A DNA stretch of 36,802 bases from NCBI GenBank assembly GCA_019747075.1, contig JAIERF010000297.1, forward strand, positions 1 to 36,802. The letters are read 5' to 3'. The position numbers and the translations under genes were made by a program. The notes beneath the pieces are model-generated. The model made no database searches. It saw nothing but the letters and a program-made list of their open reading frames with translations, and was not told where the DNA came from. The DNA comes from Pseudomonadaceae bacterium. Its GTDB lineage: Bacteria; Pseudomonadota; Gammaproteobacteria; Pseudomonadales; Pseudomonadaceae. Shown in pieces: positions 1 through 7,421 of the stretch. The first letter of the stretch is position 1; each line of letters opens with the position of its first letter.

Positions 1-882
1 CCTGGCCCATTGCTGGACCGCATGGAGATCATCCGCCTGGCCGGCTATATCGGCGAAGAAAAACTGGCCATCGCCAAACACCACCTGTGGCCCAAGCAAC
101 TGGCCAAAGCCGGCGTGGCGAAGAAGCACCTGAGCATCAGCGATGCCGCCCTGAAAGGTGTGATCGACGGCTACGCCCGCGAAGCCGGGGTGCGTCAGCT
201 GGAGAAACAGTTCGGCAAGCTGGTGCGCAAGGCGGTGGTCAAACTGCTGGAGCGGCCGGATGAGAAGGTCAAGATCGGCCCCAAGGACCTGGAAGGCTAC
301 CTGGGCATGCCGCTGTTTCGCCGCGAGCGCCTGCTCAGCGGTATTGGCGTAATCACCGGCCTGGCCTGGACCAGCATGGGCGGCGTGACCCTACCGATCG
401 AGGCCACGCGCATCCACACCCTTAACCGCGGTTTCAAGTTGACCGGCCAGTTGGGGGAGGTGATGAAGGAGTCAGCGGAAATCGCCTACAGCTACATCAG
501 CGCCAACCTCAAGCAATACGGCGGCGACCCGACCTTCTTCGACCAGGCCTTTGTCCACCTGCATGTACCGGAAGGCGCCACGCCGAAAGACGGCCCCAGT
601 GCCGGCATCAGCATGGCCAGCGCCCTGCTCTCCCTGGCCCGCGACCAGCCGGCGAAAAAAGGCGTGGCGATGACCGGCGAACTGACCCTCACCGGGCAAG
701 TGCTGGCCATCGGCGGCGTGCGCGAAAAAGTCATCGCCGCACGGCGGCAGAAACTCTTTGAGCTGATCCTGCCGGAGGCCAACCGCGGCGATTACGCCGA
801 ACTGCCGGACTACCTCAAAGACGGCATCACCGCGCACTTCGCCAGCCATTACCGCGATGTCGCCAAGGTGCTGTTCCAGTAG
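1..882 (+). CDS. Lon-family ATP-dependent protease, C-terminal part (AsrA-like), 5' truncated by window
   Basis: This is the 3' end of a LonA-type protease; the frame is open from base 1 and the start lies outside the window. About 293 residues are present: the end of the AAA+ module (sensor-2-like GVRQLEKQ region) and the complete S16 peptidase domain. The catalytic serine sits in PKDGPSAG (codon at 598-600) and the catalytic lysine in GVREKVIAARR (codon at 727-729), so the Ser-Lys dyad is intact. Lon enzymes unfold and degrade damaged or regulatory proteins in the cytoplasm. Pseudomonads carry a classical lon near clpX and a second Lon. The following I42 inhibitor gene matches the neighbourhood of the second one, called AsrA (PA0779) in P. 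aeruginosa and linked there to the heat-shock response to tobramycin. Family assignment is firm; the AsrA identity is inferred from context. Confidence 0.93.
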   Translation, partial: PGPLLDRMEIIRLAGYIGEEKLAIAKHHLWPKQLAKAGVAKKHLSISDAALKGVIDGYAREAGVRQLEKQFGKLVRKAVVKLLERPDEKVKIGPKDLEGYLGMPLFRRERLLSGIGVITGLAWTSMGGVTLPIEATRIHTLNRGFKLTGQLGEVMKESAEIAYSYISANLKQYGGDPTFFDQAFVHLHVPEGATPKDGPSAGISMASALLSLARDQPAKKGVAMTGELTLTGQVLAIGGVREKVIAARRQKLFELILPEANRGDYAELPDYLKDGITAHFASHYRDVAKVLFQ

Positions 883-934
883 GCTGCGCCGGCCCTTGGA
901 GCTATGCTGGCGGCCTTCAGCCAAGGAGGTCGCC

Positions 935-1339
935 ATGTCCATTGCATCCCTGAGCCGCATTGCAGCGGTCAGCAGCCTGAGCCTGCTGGCGGCCTGTACC
1001 CAGACGCCCAGCACCGTCAGCCTCGACGAAGAGCGTGTCAGCCGTTGCCCGCTGGAGCTGGCGCGCGGCCAGACCTTGTTGATCAACCTGCGCAGCAACC
1101 CGACCACCGGCTTTCGCTGGCAGGTCCAGGATGCCGCGCCCGGCGTCTTGCGCAGCCTCGGCCCGGAGGTCTATAGCAACCCGGAAGACAGCGGCCTGGT
1201 CGGCAGTGCCGGCCAATCCAGCTGGCGCTTCGAGGCCGCCCAACCCGGCAGCGGCCGCCTGCTACTGGTCTATCGCCGGCCCTGGGAAACCGGCGTAGCC
1301 CCGGCGCAAACCTTCGACTGCCAGGTAACGGTGGAGTAA
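935..1339 (+). CDS. icp: Chagasin-like cysteine peptidase inhibitor (I42), lipoprotein
   Basis: A 134-residue protein of the chagasin/I42 family, which blocks papain-like cysteine peptidases by inserting three loops into the active-site cleft. The loop motifs are visible: NPTTGF at 55-60, a glycine-containing segment near 90-99 (VGSAGQSSW) and RPWE at 115-118. The N-terminus is a lipoprotein signal with lipobox LLAA-C (Cys21), so the inhibitor is probably membrane-anchored and exported. The start at 935 is chosen because a perfect AAGGAGGT ribosome site lies at 923-930, four bases upstream; an upstream in-frame start at 857 would overlap lon and bury the signal peptide. Two further cysteines (38 and 129) could form a disulfide. 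The order lon-like gene then inhibitor matches PA0779-PA0778. The target peptidase is unknown. Confidence 0.88.
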   Translation: MSIASLSRIAAVSSLSLLAACTQTPSTVSLDEERVSRCPLELARGQTLLINLRSNPTTGFRWQVQDAAPGVLRSLGPEVYSNPEDSGLVGSAGQSSWRFEAAQPGSGRLLLVYRRPWETGVAPAQTFDCQVTVE

Positions 1340-1361
1340 ACGCAGGTCGCTGAATGAACCT

Positions 1362-1447
1362 TAGGATGGGTTGAGCCTGCGATACCCATCAAATCACCGA
1401 CCACGATTAAATCCCTGATGGGTATCGCTGCGCTCAACACCATCCTA
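1362..1447. repeat. Inverted pair of a REP-like intergenic repeat
   Basis: Two arms of about 30 bases, at 1362-1391 and 1416-1447, are imperfect reverse complements. Both contain the blocks TAGGATGG, GTTGAGC and GCGATACCCATCA, with two one-base gaps between arms and a 24-base spacer. The whole unit could fold into one long hairpin between the inhibitor gene and the YhhN gene. It resembles dispersed palindromic elements common in Pseudomonas intergenic DNA and may help end transcription, but there is no T-tract. Confidence 0.65.
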
Positions 1448-1562
1448 CCGTCCGCACGCTGCATCCCGGCCCGATTTGCCGCTGGGATTGGCGTCGCGAG
1501 ACTGGCACACCTGTACCAAAACACCGCAAGATGCCGGCAAACCCATAACAATGAGAACGGCC

Positions 1563-2210
1563 ATGCGTGACGTGCGACTTATCCTGTTGATCGGCCTCGG
1601 CGGCTTTGCCCTATTCCTGCTCGGCCTCGCCTTGGATCACACCCCGCTGCGCCTGCTGAGCAAACCCCTGCCCCTGATCGCCCTGCTGCTGTGGATGCGT
1701 CTAGCGCCTGCCGGCAGCTACCGACGCTGGATCACCGTAGGTCTGCTGCTGTCGCTGGCCGGCGACATGTTGCTGGAGTGGCCGGCGGACTTGTTCGTCT
1801 TCGGCCTCGGCGCCTTTCTGCTCGGCCATCTGTGCTTTCTCGTCGCCTACCTGGGCGACAGCCGCCGCCCGGCTCTGCTCGCGCTGGCCATTGCCACCGC
1901 CTTTGGCCTGGGCATGTTCAGCCTGTTGGCGCAGAACGGCCTCGGTCCGCTACAGATTCCGGTGGCCCTGTATGCCCTGACCATCAGCGCCATGCTCTGG
2001 CGGGCCCTGGCGCGACTCGGCGTACCTGGCATCGCCAGCCGCTCGGCCTGGCTCGGCGCCGGCGGTGCGCTGCTGTTTGTGCTGTCCGACAGCCTGATCG
2101 GCATCAACCGCTTTGTCAGCCCGTTCGCCGGCGCCGACGTAGCCATCATTCTCACCTACTGGTTCGGCCAGCTCGGCATCGCCGCCTCGGCGCACACGCG
2201 CCAGGCTTAG
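1563..2210 (+). CDS. YhhN/TMEM86 family membrane protein
   Basis: About 215 residues and almost entirely hydrophobic, with roughly eight predicted membrane helices. Family-typical motifs are present: LAGDMLLEW, GAFLLGHLCFLVAY, LSDSLIGINRF and a C-terminal YWFGQLGIA. YhhN proteins are related to animal TMEM86 lysoplasmalogenases, which cleave vinyl-ether lysophospholipids; the bacterial substrate is generally unproven. The start is uncertain. ATG 1563 is preferred because GAGAACGG lies just upstream; ATG 1551 and TTG 1476 are also in frame, but TTG 1476 falls close after the inverted repeat and would add a non-hydrophobic leader. The gene is followed after 71 bases by an unknown gene in the same orientation. 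Confidence 0.82.
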   Translation: MRDVRLILLIGLGGFALFLLGLALDHTPLRLLSKPLPLIALLLWMRLAPAGSYRRWITVGLLLSLAGDMLLEWPADLFVFGLGAFLLGHLCFLVAYLGDSRRPALLALAIATAFGLGMFSLLAQNGLGPLQIPVALYALTISAMLWRALARLGVPGIASRSAWLGAGGALLFVLSDSLIGINRFVSPFAGADVAIILTYWFGQLGIAASAHTRQA

Positions 2211-2281
2211 CCGGCGCGCGCCTATTCGCGATATCCTTGCGGTCATCGCGCCTTGTGCGCCGCGCCTTTTGGATATCGCCC

Positions 2282-2812
2282 ATGAAAGACCTGCTCGTTG
2301 AATTGATCGGCAAAATCAGCTCCGGCTGCATGACTGACGAAGAGGTCCTGCGCATCGCCAGCGAGGCCGCCGAGGCCTATGCCGATCCGCAGGCCTTCCT
2401 GGCCGCCAACCCGGACATCAACTACGACGACACCTACCCCATCCCCCTGGGCGAATGGGTGGTGGTCGGCAGCCTGCCGGATACCGTGCTGTTCCAGGGC
2501 GACAGCTACGCCGAGTTGCTGGAGCAGATCATGGCCTCGTTCAGCAGCGATGTGCCCTTCAACATCAAACCCAAGCAACTGGCCAAGGCCAAGCCGTTGT
2601 CGGCCCTCAACAGCATCCAGGTGCAGCTGAGCAGCATGAACAAGGACGTCGGCGGCTATGTGTTGCTCAACTTCAGCGAGCCTCTGGACGACGAGTTGCA
2701 AGCGGTGCTGGTCTACACTTGTGATCAGGCCCGGGTGATGGAGTTGTGCGTAGAAATCGGCATCCCGGCGACGCCGGCCTACGAAACTTTGCGCCTGGCC
2801 GAACAAGGCTGA
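2282..2812 (+). CDS. Conserved hypothetical protein (about 176 aa)
   Basis: I do not recognise this family. The 176-residue product has no signal peptide or membrane segment. It is acidic in its first half (DEEVLRIASEAAEAYADPQ, then a DINYDDTYP patch) and has an alternating pattern in the second half (VGGYVLLNFSEPLDDELQAVLVYTC) that suggests a small alpha/beta cytoplasmic domain. The start at 2282 has a modest GGAT ribosome site about 10 bases upstream; longer in-frame extension would run through the YhhN gene. Codon use looks native. It lies between the YhhN gene and a lipoprotein-like gene, and neither neighbour suggests a role. The frame is certainly coding; function is open. Confidence 0.8.
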   Translation: MKDLLVELIGKISSGCMTDEEVLRIASEAAEAYADPQAFLAANPDINYDDTYPIPLGEWVVVGSLPDTVLFQGDSYAELLEQIMASFSSDVPFNIKPKQLAKAKPLSALNSIQVQLSSMNKDVGGYVLLNFSEPLDDELQAVLVYTCDQARVMELCVEIGIPATPAYETLRLAEQG

Positions 2813-2909
2813 CCGGCCATCCGTCGACCCTGCCACTGGTCTGATTGACGCGACTATTACCCCCTGCCGAGCCTTCCAATATAAGAGAGCCATTCAACGG
2901 GGAAGCATC

Positions 2910-3479
2910 ATGGACCGCGTGTCCGTCAGCATTGCAGTGATCCTCCTGGCCCTGTGCAGCGGCTGTTCCAGCCTGCTGCCCAGCGAGCGGGCCGAGGTGC
3001 TGTCGCCCTTCGCCGATTACCTGGATGCCGAACAGCGCTTCGGCCAGGCGGTGGTCGGCAAGACCAGCCGCGCCGAACTCTTCTCCCTGGGCTTCGACCC
3101 CCTGGCCCAGGGCAACTGCAAAATGCTCTCGTTTATCGACGTGCGCCTGCTGTTCGTGCAGCCCAACATCCCCCTCGACTACCTGCCCGACGGCCTGCTG
3201 CAGTGCCTGCAAGCCAAAGACCGCTGCATCGGCTACGCCTTCGACTTCAACAAGACCGACACCCAGCGGGTCGGCAGTTTCTGGGCCGATGCCTTCAACT
3301 TCCGCAAGCAGCGCGAGCTGCATGGTTGGTCGTTCCGTGCAGTGTTCGTGCTGGTTGACGACGTACTGGTGCACAAGGTCAGCAATGGCGAGCCGAACAT
3401 CCGCCGCTTCGAGGTCAAGCGCAACCCGCTGGGGCCCTTGCAGGGTGCCGGCGAGTTCTTTTCGGACCAGCTGAAGTAA
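2910..3479 (+). CDS. Putative exported lipoprotein-like protein, unknown function
   Basis: A 189-residue protein starting with a hydrophobic leader (SIAVILLALCSGC) that ends at Cys19. The lipobox is non-canonical because position -3 is Cys rather than Leu, so lipidation is likely but not certain. The remainder is soluble, with four more cysteines in the first two thirds (GNCKML, LLQCLQ, DRCIG and the leader pair) that could form disulfides in the periplasm. The start is supported by GGGGAAG seven bases upstream. I do not recognise the family. The gene stands alone between a 97-base gap and the cmoAB promoter. An outer-membrane or periplasmic location is inferred from the leader only. Confidence 0.78.
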   Translation: MDRVSVSIAVILLALCSGCSSLLPSERAEVLSPFADYLDAEQRFGQAVVGKTSRAELFSLGFDPLAQGNCKMLSFIDVRLLFVQPNIPLDYLPDGLLQCLQAKDRCIGYAFDFNKTDTQRVGSFWADAFNFRKQRELHGWSFRAVFVLVDDVLVHKVSNGEPNIRRFEVKRNPLGPLQGAGEFFSDQLK

Positions 3480-3485
3480 TGGCGG

Positions 3486-3514
3486 TTGGGCTAAGCCTGC
3501 GACTTGGCTAAAAT
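3486..3514 (+). promoter_or_regulatory. Candidate sigma-70 promoter for cmoA-cmoB
   Basis: TTGGGC at 3486-3491 and TAAAAT at 3509-3514 are separated by exactly 17 bases, which gives a good housekeeping promoter. Transcription would begin near 3521, shortly before the GTG start of cmoA at 3545. Confidence 0.5.
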
Positions 3515-3544
3515 GCCGGCCTTTCGCCCGCCCGGAACGCCCCC

Positions 3545-4288
3545 GTGAAGCACAAACCCGACCGCCTCTTCGCTACTCCACACGCGCAAGTCGCCGACTT
3601 CGCCTTTAACGAAGACGTGGTGCGCGTGTTTCCGGACATGATCAAGCGTTCGGTGCCGGGCTACCCGACCATCGTCGAGAACCTCGGCGTGCTCGCCGCC
3701 CAGTTCGCCCAGCCACACAGCGTGCTGTATGACCTGGGCAGCTCCCTCGGCGCGGTGACCCAGGCCCTGCGCCGGCATGTGCAGATCGCCGATTGCCGGG
3801 TGATTGCCGTGGACAACTCGCAAGCCATGGTCGAGCGCTGCCGCGAATACCTGCACGCCCAGGACTCGATGTTCCAAGAGCTGCTGCCGGTGGAGGTGCG
3901 CGAGGCGGACATTCTCGCTCTGCAGTTCGAGCCGGCCTCCCTGGTGGCGCTGAACTTCACCCTGCAATTTATCCAGCCCGAGCAGCGCCTGGGCCTGCTG
4001 CAGCGCATTCATCAAGCCTTGCTGCCCGGCGGCGCGCTGATCCTCTCGGAGAAGCTGCGCTTCAATGACCCGGCCGAACACGCCCTGCTCACCGACCTGC
4101 ACATCGCCTTCAAGCGTGCCAACGGTTACAGCGAGCTGGAAATCGCGCAGAAACGCAGCGCCCTGGAAAACGTCATGCTCCCCGACAGCCTGGAAGAACA
4201 CCGCGAGCGCCTGCTGGCCGCCGGCTTCAGCCAAGTGGTGGTGTGGTTCCAGTGCCTTAACTTTGCCTCGCTTATCGCCCTTCCCTGA
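3545..4288 (+). CDS. cmoA: Carboxy-S-adenosyl-L-methionine synthase CmoA
   Basis: CmoA converts S-adenosylmethionine and prephenate into carboxy-SAM, the donor used by CmoB to build 5-oxyacetyluridine at tRNA wobble position 34. The 247-residue length equals that of the enterobacterial enzyme. Class I methyltransferase features are visible: [13 protein letters not shown] as the SAM-binding loop, [15 protein letters not shown] as the acidic strand, and the family-typical [13 protein letters not shown] and LSEKLRF segments. The N-terminus ([20 protein letters not shown]) is also characteristic. Translation starts at GTG 3545; no strong ribosome site is visible. cmoB follows after 12 bases, so the two are an operon. 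Confidence 0.96.
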   Translation: MKHKPDRLFATPHAQVADFAFNEDVVRVFPDMIKRSVPGYPTIVENLGVLAAQFAQPHSVLYDLGSSLGAVTQALRRHVQIADCRVIAVDNSQAMVERCREYLHAQDSMFQELLPVEVREADILALQFEPASLVALNFTLQFIQPEQRLGLLQRIHQALLPGGALILSEKLRFNDPAEHALLTDLHIAFKRANGYSELEIAQKRSALENVMLPDSLEEHRERLLAAGFSQVVVWFQCLNFASLIALP

Positions 4289-4300
4289 CAGGCCTTGCCC

Positions 4301-5260
4301 ATGCTCGATTTAACCCCGCTGGTTCAACGCCTGAAGGGTTCGCCCCTGGAAAACTGGGCCGATGACCTGCAACAGCAACTGGACGCCAAGATGGCCGTCG
4401 GCCACGGCGACCTCGGCCGTTGGCAAGCGGCGCTGGACGCCCTGCCGGCCATGCTGCCGAGCCAGATCGACCTGCTGAACAGCTTCACCCTCGATAACGA
4501 TTGCGATGACGCCACCCGCCAACAGGTGCGCGATGCACTGTTCGGCCTGTCGCCCTGGCGCAAGGGGCCGTTCAACCTGTTTGGCGTGCATGTCGACACC
4601 GAATGGCGCTCGGACTGGAAGTGGGCGCGGGTCGCCCCGCACCTCGACCTGCGCAGCAGGCGCGTGCTGGATGTCGGCTGCGGCAACGGCTACTACCAGT
4701 GGCGGATGCTCGGTGCCGGCGCCGAAAGCGTGATCGGCATCGACCCCAACTGGCTGTTCTTCTGCCAGTTCCAGGCCATGCAGCGCTACCTGCCCGACCT
4801 GCCCGCCTGGCACCTGCCACTGGCGCTGGAGGAGCTGCCCGAGAAGCTCGAAGGCTTCGACACAGTGTTTTCCATGGGCGTGCTCTACCACCGCCGCTCG
4901 CCGATCGACCACCTGTTGGCGCTGAAGGATTGCCTGGTCAAAGGCGGCGAATTGGTCCTGGAAACCCTGGTGGTAGCAGGCGATGCCCAGCAGGTGCTGG
5001 TGCCCGAAGACCGCTACGCGCAGATGCGCAACGTCTGGTTCCTGCCCTCGGTGCCGGCCCTGGAGCTGTGGCTACGGCGTGCCGGTTTTGTCGATGTGCG
5101 CTGCGTGGATGTCAGCGTGACCAGCGTCGAGGAGCAACGCTCCACCGACTGGATGCGCTATCAGTCGCTGGGCGACTTCCTCGACCCCGACGATCACAGC
5201 CGCACCGCCGAAGGCCTGCCGGCGCCGACCCGCGCGGTGCTGGTGGCACGCAAGCCTTAA
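4301..5260 (+). CDS. cmoB: tRNA U34 carboxymethyltransferase CmoB
   Basis: CmoB transfers the carboxymethyl group from carboxy-SAM to 5-hydroxyuridine at tRNA position 34, widening codon reading. The product is 319 residues, near the 323 of E. coli. Motifs include [23 protein letters not shown] before the methyltransferase fold, [16 protein letters not shown] (SAM loop), [10 protein letters not shown], and [20 protein letters not shown], all diagnostic for CmoB. ATG 4301 is chosen over TTG 4295. It is directly downstream of cmoA, whose product is its cofactor source. The 40 bases to the convergent lipoprotein gene contain no convincing terminator. Confidence 0.96.
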   Translation: MLDLTPLVQRLKGSPLENWADDLQQQLDAKMAVGHGDLGRWQAALDALPAMLPSQIDLLNSFTLDNDCDDATRQQVRDALFGLSPWRKGPFNLFGVHVDTEWRSDWKWARVAPHLDLRSRRVLDVGCGNGYYQWRMLGAGAESVIGIDPNWLFFCQFQAMQRYLPDLPAWHLPLALEELPEKLEGFDTVFSMGVLYHRRSPIDHLLALKDCLVKGGELVLETLVVAGDAQQVLVPEDRYAQMRNVWFLPSVPALELWLRRAGFVDVRCVDVSVTSVEEQRSTDWMRYQSLGDFLDPDDHSRTAEGLPAPTRAVLVARKP

Positions 5261-5300
5261 CCGGAACGGGGGCGCCGGTCAGGCTTTTGCACAAGCGACT

Positions 5301-5921
5301 TTAGATACCGATCTTGTCCAGCGCATCGCCCACCGAACGCCAGAAGCTGCGCTGCGAGCGGCGCACATGCGCCTCGCCATTGGCGGCAATGCGGGCAAAG
5401 GGTTTGACCCGGTGGCTGCGGGTCAGCTCGCCCAGCGCGGCCTGCTCCGACACCAGCTGTAACGGCCCATCGCCACTGGCCGCCAGGCTGTCATCGTGGG
5501 GCGGCGGGCTGAGTTCGTCGTAGCGCAGGTAATAGGTGGCGCCGGCCTCGGCATCCAGGGCAAAACTGGCGACCCGAGTGAAATCCATCGGGCTTTCCGC
5601 CACCAGGGTCCAGTAACTGCCCAGCAATGGCCGGCGGATTTCCAGTTGATAACTGGCGGTGTCGAGTTCCATCACTAGGTAACCGCCACTGGGTAGGCCG
5701 CTGAACAACTGGTTGTTGATAAACAGGCCGGGGGCTTCCAGCTCCTGATCGGCCCAACTGCTTTGCGGCCGGTACAGGTAGAGCAGCACGCGGTTTTCAT
5801 CGCTGAGGCTGCGCGGCTGAAACAGCGGCCCCTCGGTCGCACCGAAAAAGGCCCCAGGGGTCGAGCAGGCCGTCAGCCAACCCGTCAACAACAGCAACAC
5901 GAACAGCCGATAGCGGCGCAT
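5301..5921 (-). CDS. Putative lipoprotein, DUF2846-like
   Basis: A 206-residue exported lipoprotein: the leader RLFVLLLLTGWLTAC ends in the lipobox LTA-C (Cys19). After the leader comes a beta-rich stretch with the pattern LYLYRPQ, LFINNQLFSGLPSGGYLVMEL and an AGATYYLRYD strand. This is the arrangement seen in DUF2846-type lipoproteins, where a carboxypeptidase-regulatory-like fold is proposed. The C-terminal 60 residues are basic and polar. The start is fixed by AAGGAGG six bases upstream of ATG 5921. It lies downstream of the PAS gene and may share its transcript. Function is unknown; the DUF assignment is from pattern recall. Confidence 0.78.
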   Translation of the reverse strand: MRRYRLFVLLLLTGWLTACSTPGAFFGATEGPLFQPRSLSDENRVLLYLYRPQSSWADQELEAPGLFINNQLFSGLPSGGYLVMELDTASYQLEIRRPLLGSYWTLVAESPMDFTRVASFALDAEAGATYYLRYDELSPPPHDDSLAASGDGPLQLVSEQAALGELTRSHRVKPFARIAANGEAHVRRSQRSFWRSVGDALDKIGI

Positions 5922-5978
5922 GCGCGCCTCCTTGGTGATTATTTGCCTCGAGCATATCCAGCCACCGCCGCCCTCGCA

Positions 5979-5994
5979 CCCGACAAAAGTCGGG
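5979..5994 (-). terminator. Weak hairpin after the PAS gene
   Basis: CCCGAC-AAAA-GTCGGG forms a six-pair stem with a four-base loop in the 91-base gap between the PAS gene and the lipoprotein gene. No T-tract follows on the minus strand, so it may be only a partial terminator. Confidence 0.3.
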
Positions 5995-6012
5995 GCCGCA
6001 CCGGCGACGGAC

Positions 6013-7260
6013 TCACAACGGAGGATTGGCCGAACGGCTGCTGATGTCTCGAACGATGGTCACCACCTGATCATCGATCGAGGGGGCCACGCGGGCCTCG
6101 AAGTGTTTTTCTTCGTCGCCCAGCCGCAGGACATAGCGCAGCTCCTGCACCTGGCCGCTGTCCAGAGCGGCGGCAAACGCCTGCATCAAGCGCCCCGCCA
6201 CATCAGCTGGGAGCACATCCACCGGTCGACGGTGGGGAATCTCGGGCTGCGGGGTAAACAGCACGCGGGGATCGGCGGCATGCACCTCCAGATATTCACC
6301 ATCGCGGCGGTTGACGAAAATCAGGTCGGGGATGGCCTGCAACAGCGCCCGCTGCCGGGCTTCGCTGCGGTGCAACTGCTCCTGGCCAGCGCGCACCGAG
6401 GTGATGTCGATCAACAGGGCAAAAAAGCCCTGCACGCGCCCGCCCTGCCAGTCGCTGATGTACTGCACCAGGAAGTCCCCGCGCTCGCCATCGGGGGCCG
6501 TGAGGGTGCGTTCGAAGCGCTGGCTCTGGCCGCCCAGCACGGCCTGGATCTGCGTCTGATTGCGCTCAAACAGCTCGGTGCCGAGCAAGGCCTGCAACGG
6601 CATCCCCAACATGTCCTCGGGATTGCGCCCGAACCAGCGCCGATAGCCCTGGTTGGCAAAGCCGCAGCGCAACTCGGCACTCCAGTAACCGACCAGGCCC
6701 GGCAGGTTGTTGGCAATATCGCAGGTGAACTGCTCGCGCCGGCGCAGGGCCTCTTCGGCCAGTTTGCGCGCGCCGATATCACTGAGGGCGATGCGCACCA
6801 CCGGCTCCCCTTCGCCGTCCAGCGCCACCGCCGCCGTCAGCTGCACCCACAGCGGCCCGCCCTGGCGGCGCTGCAGGCGCAGCTCGCAGGTCTGGGGTTC
6901 GGCACAGGCCAGCAACTGCTGGTGCATGCGGTAGTACACATCCTGATCGGCGGCCTGGATAAAGGCGCTAAAGGGTTGCTGCAGCAGCGCTGCACGCGGG
7001 TTTTCGAGCAAGCTGGCGAACATCAGGTTGGCCTGAATGACCCGGCCCTCGACACTGACGCTGCAATAGCCCACCGGGGCAAAGTCATAGAGATCGCGAT
7101 AACTGGCCCGCGCCAGCTCCAGGGCGTGCTGGACACGCTGCAGTTCTTCGTTTTGCGCCTGCAACTCGGCTTGCTGAACACAGAGTTCATGCACCAGCCG
7201 CAGGCTGTCCGGCAGCGGTTTGCCGGGGGCGTCATCAAGGGGTAACGGCTGGCGGCTCAT
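6013..7260 (-). CDS. PAS-domain-only sensor protein
   Basis: A 415-residue cytoplasmic protein built of three tandem PAS folds (about 55-165, 180-290 and 305-410) after a short coiled coil (about 27-52, AELQAQNEELQRVQHALELA). The N-terminal signature, including DFAPVGYCSVSVEGRVIQANL, is typical of the sensory half of hybrid histidine kinases and PAS-GGDEF proteins. PAS1 and PAS2 end in the usual boundary motifs (VVRIALSDIGARKLAEE, FFALLIDITSVRAGQEQL). There is no kinase, GGDEF, EAL or HTH domain, and the frame closes cleanly 14 residues after the third PAS, so output must be by protein contact. Upstream GGAA serves ATG 7260. The ligand is unknown. Confidence 0.85.
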   Translation of the reverse strand: MSRQPLPLDDAPGKPLPDSLRLVHELCVQQAELQAQNEELQRVQHALELARASYRDLYDFAPVGYCSVSVEGRVIQANLMFASLLENPRAALLQQPFSAFIQAADQDVYYRMHQQLLACAEPQTCELRLQRRQGGPLWVQLTAAVALDGEGEPVVRIALSDIGARKLAEEALRRREQFTCDIANNLPGLVGYWSAELRCGFANQGYRRWFGRNPEDMLGMPLQALLGTELFERNQTQIQAVLGGQSQRFERTLTAPDGERGDFLVQYISDWQGGRVQGFFALLIDITSVRAGQEQLHRSEARQRALLQAIPDLIFVNRRDGEYLEVHAADPRVLFTPQPEIPHRRPVDVLPADVAGRLMQAFAAALDSGQVQELRYVLRLGDEEKHFEARVAPSIDDQVVTIVRDISSRSANPPL

Positions 7261-7319
7261 GCTGCAATTCCAAGGCTATCCAACAGGCAGTACGCAGCGC
7301 GCGGAGCACCACAACAGGC

Positions 7320-7348
7320 TAAAACAGCCGACTAGACAGACTGTTTTA
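7320..7348. repeat. Inverted repeat upstream of the PAS gene
   Basis: TAAAACAG at 7320-7327 and CTGTTTTA at 7341-7348 are perfect reverse complements separated by 13 bases, in the 161-base gap between the cardiolipin synthase stop and the PAS gene start. It could be an operator for the PAS gene or part of a weak terminator for the genes before it. Confidence 0.4.
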
Positions 7349-7405
7349 CCTTGCTTTGAGGCTAGCAGCCCGTATCTGCGGCGCGCGCAATTTATCGTCC
7401 GTTCG

Positions 7406-7418
7406 GCGGTAAAACCGC
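7406..7418 (-). terminator. Short hairpin after the cardiolipin synthase gene
   Basis: GCGGT-AAA-ACCGC lies three bases past the stop codon of the phospholipase D gene on the minus strand. The stem is only five pairs and has no T-tract, so this is a weak candidate for transcription stop. Confidence 0.3.
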
Positions 7419-7421
7419 GGG

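Noticed and set aside
2845-2885. TTGACG and TATAAG as a promoter for the lipoprotein-like gene at 2910
   Set aside because: The spacer is 29 bases, far from the 16-18 needed; each box may be real but not as a pair.
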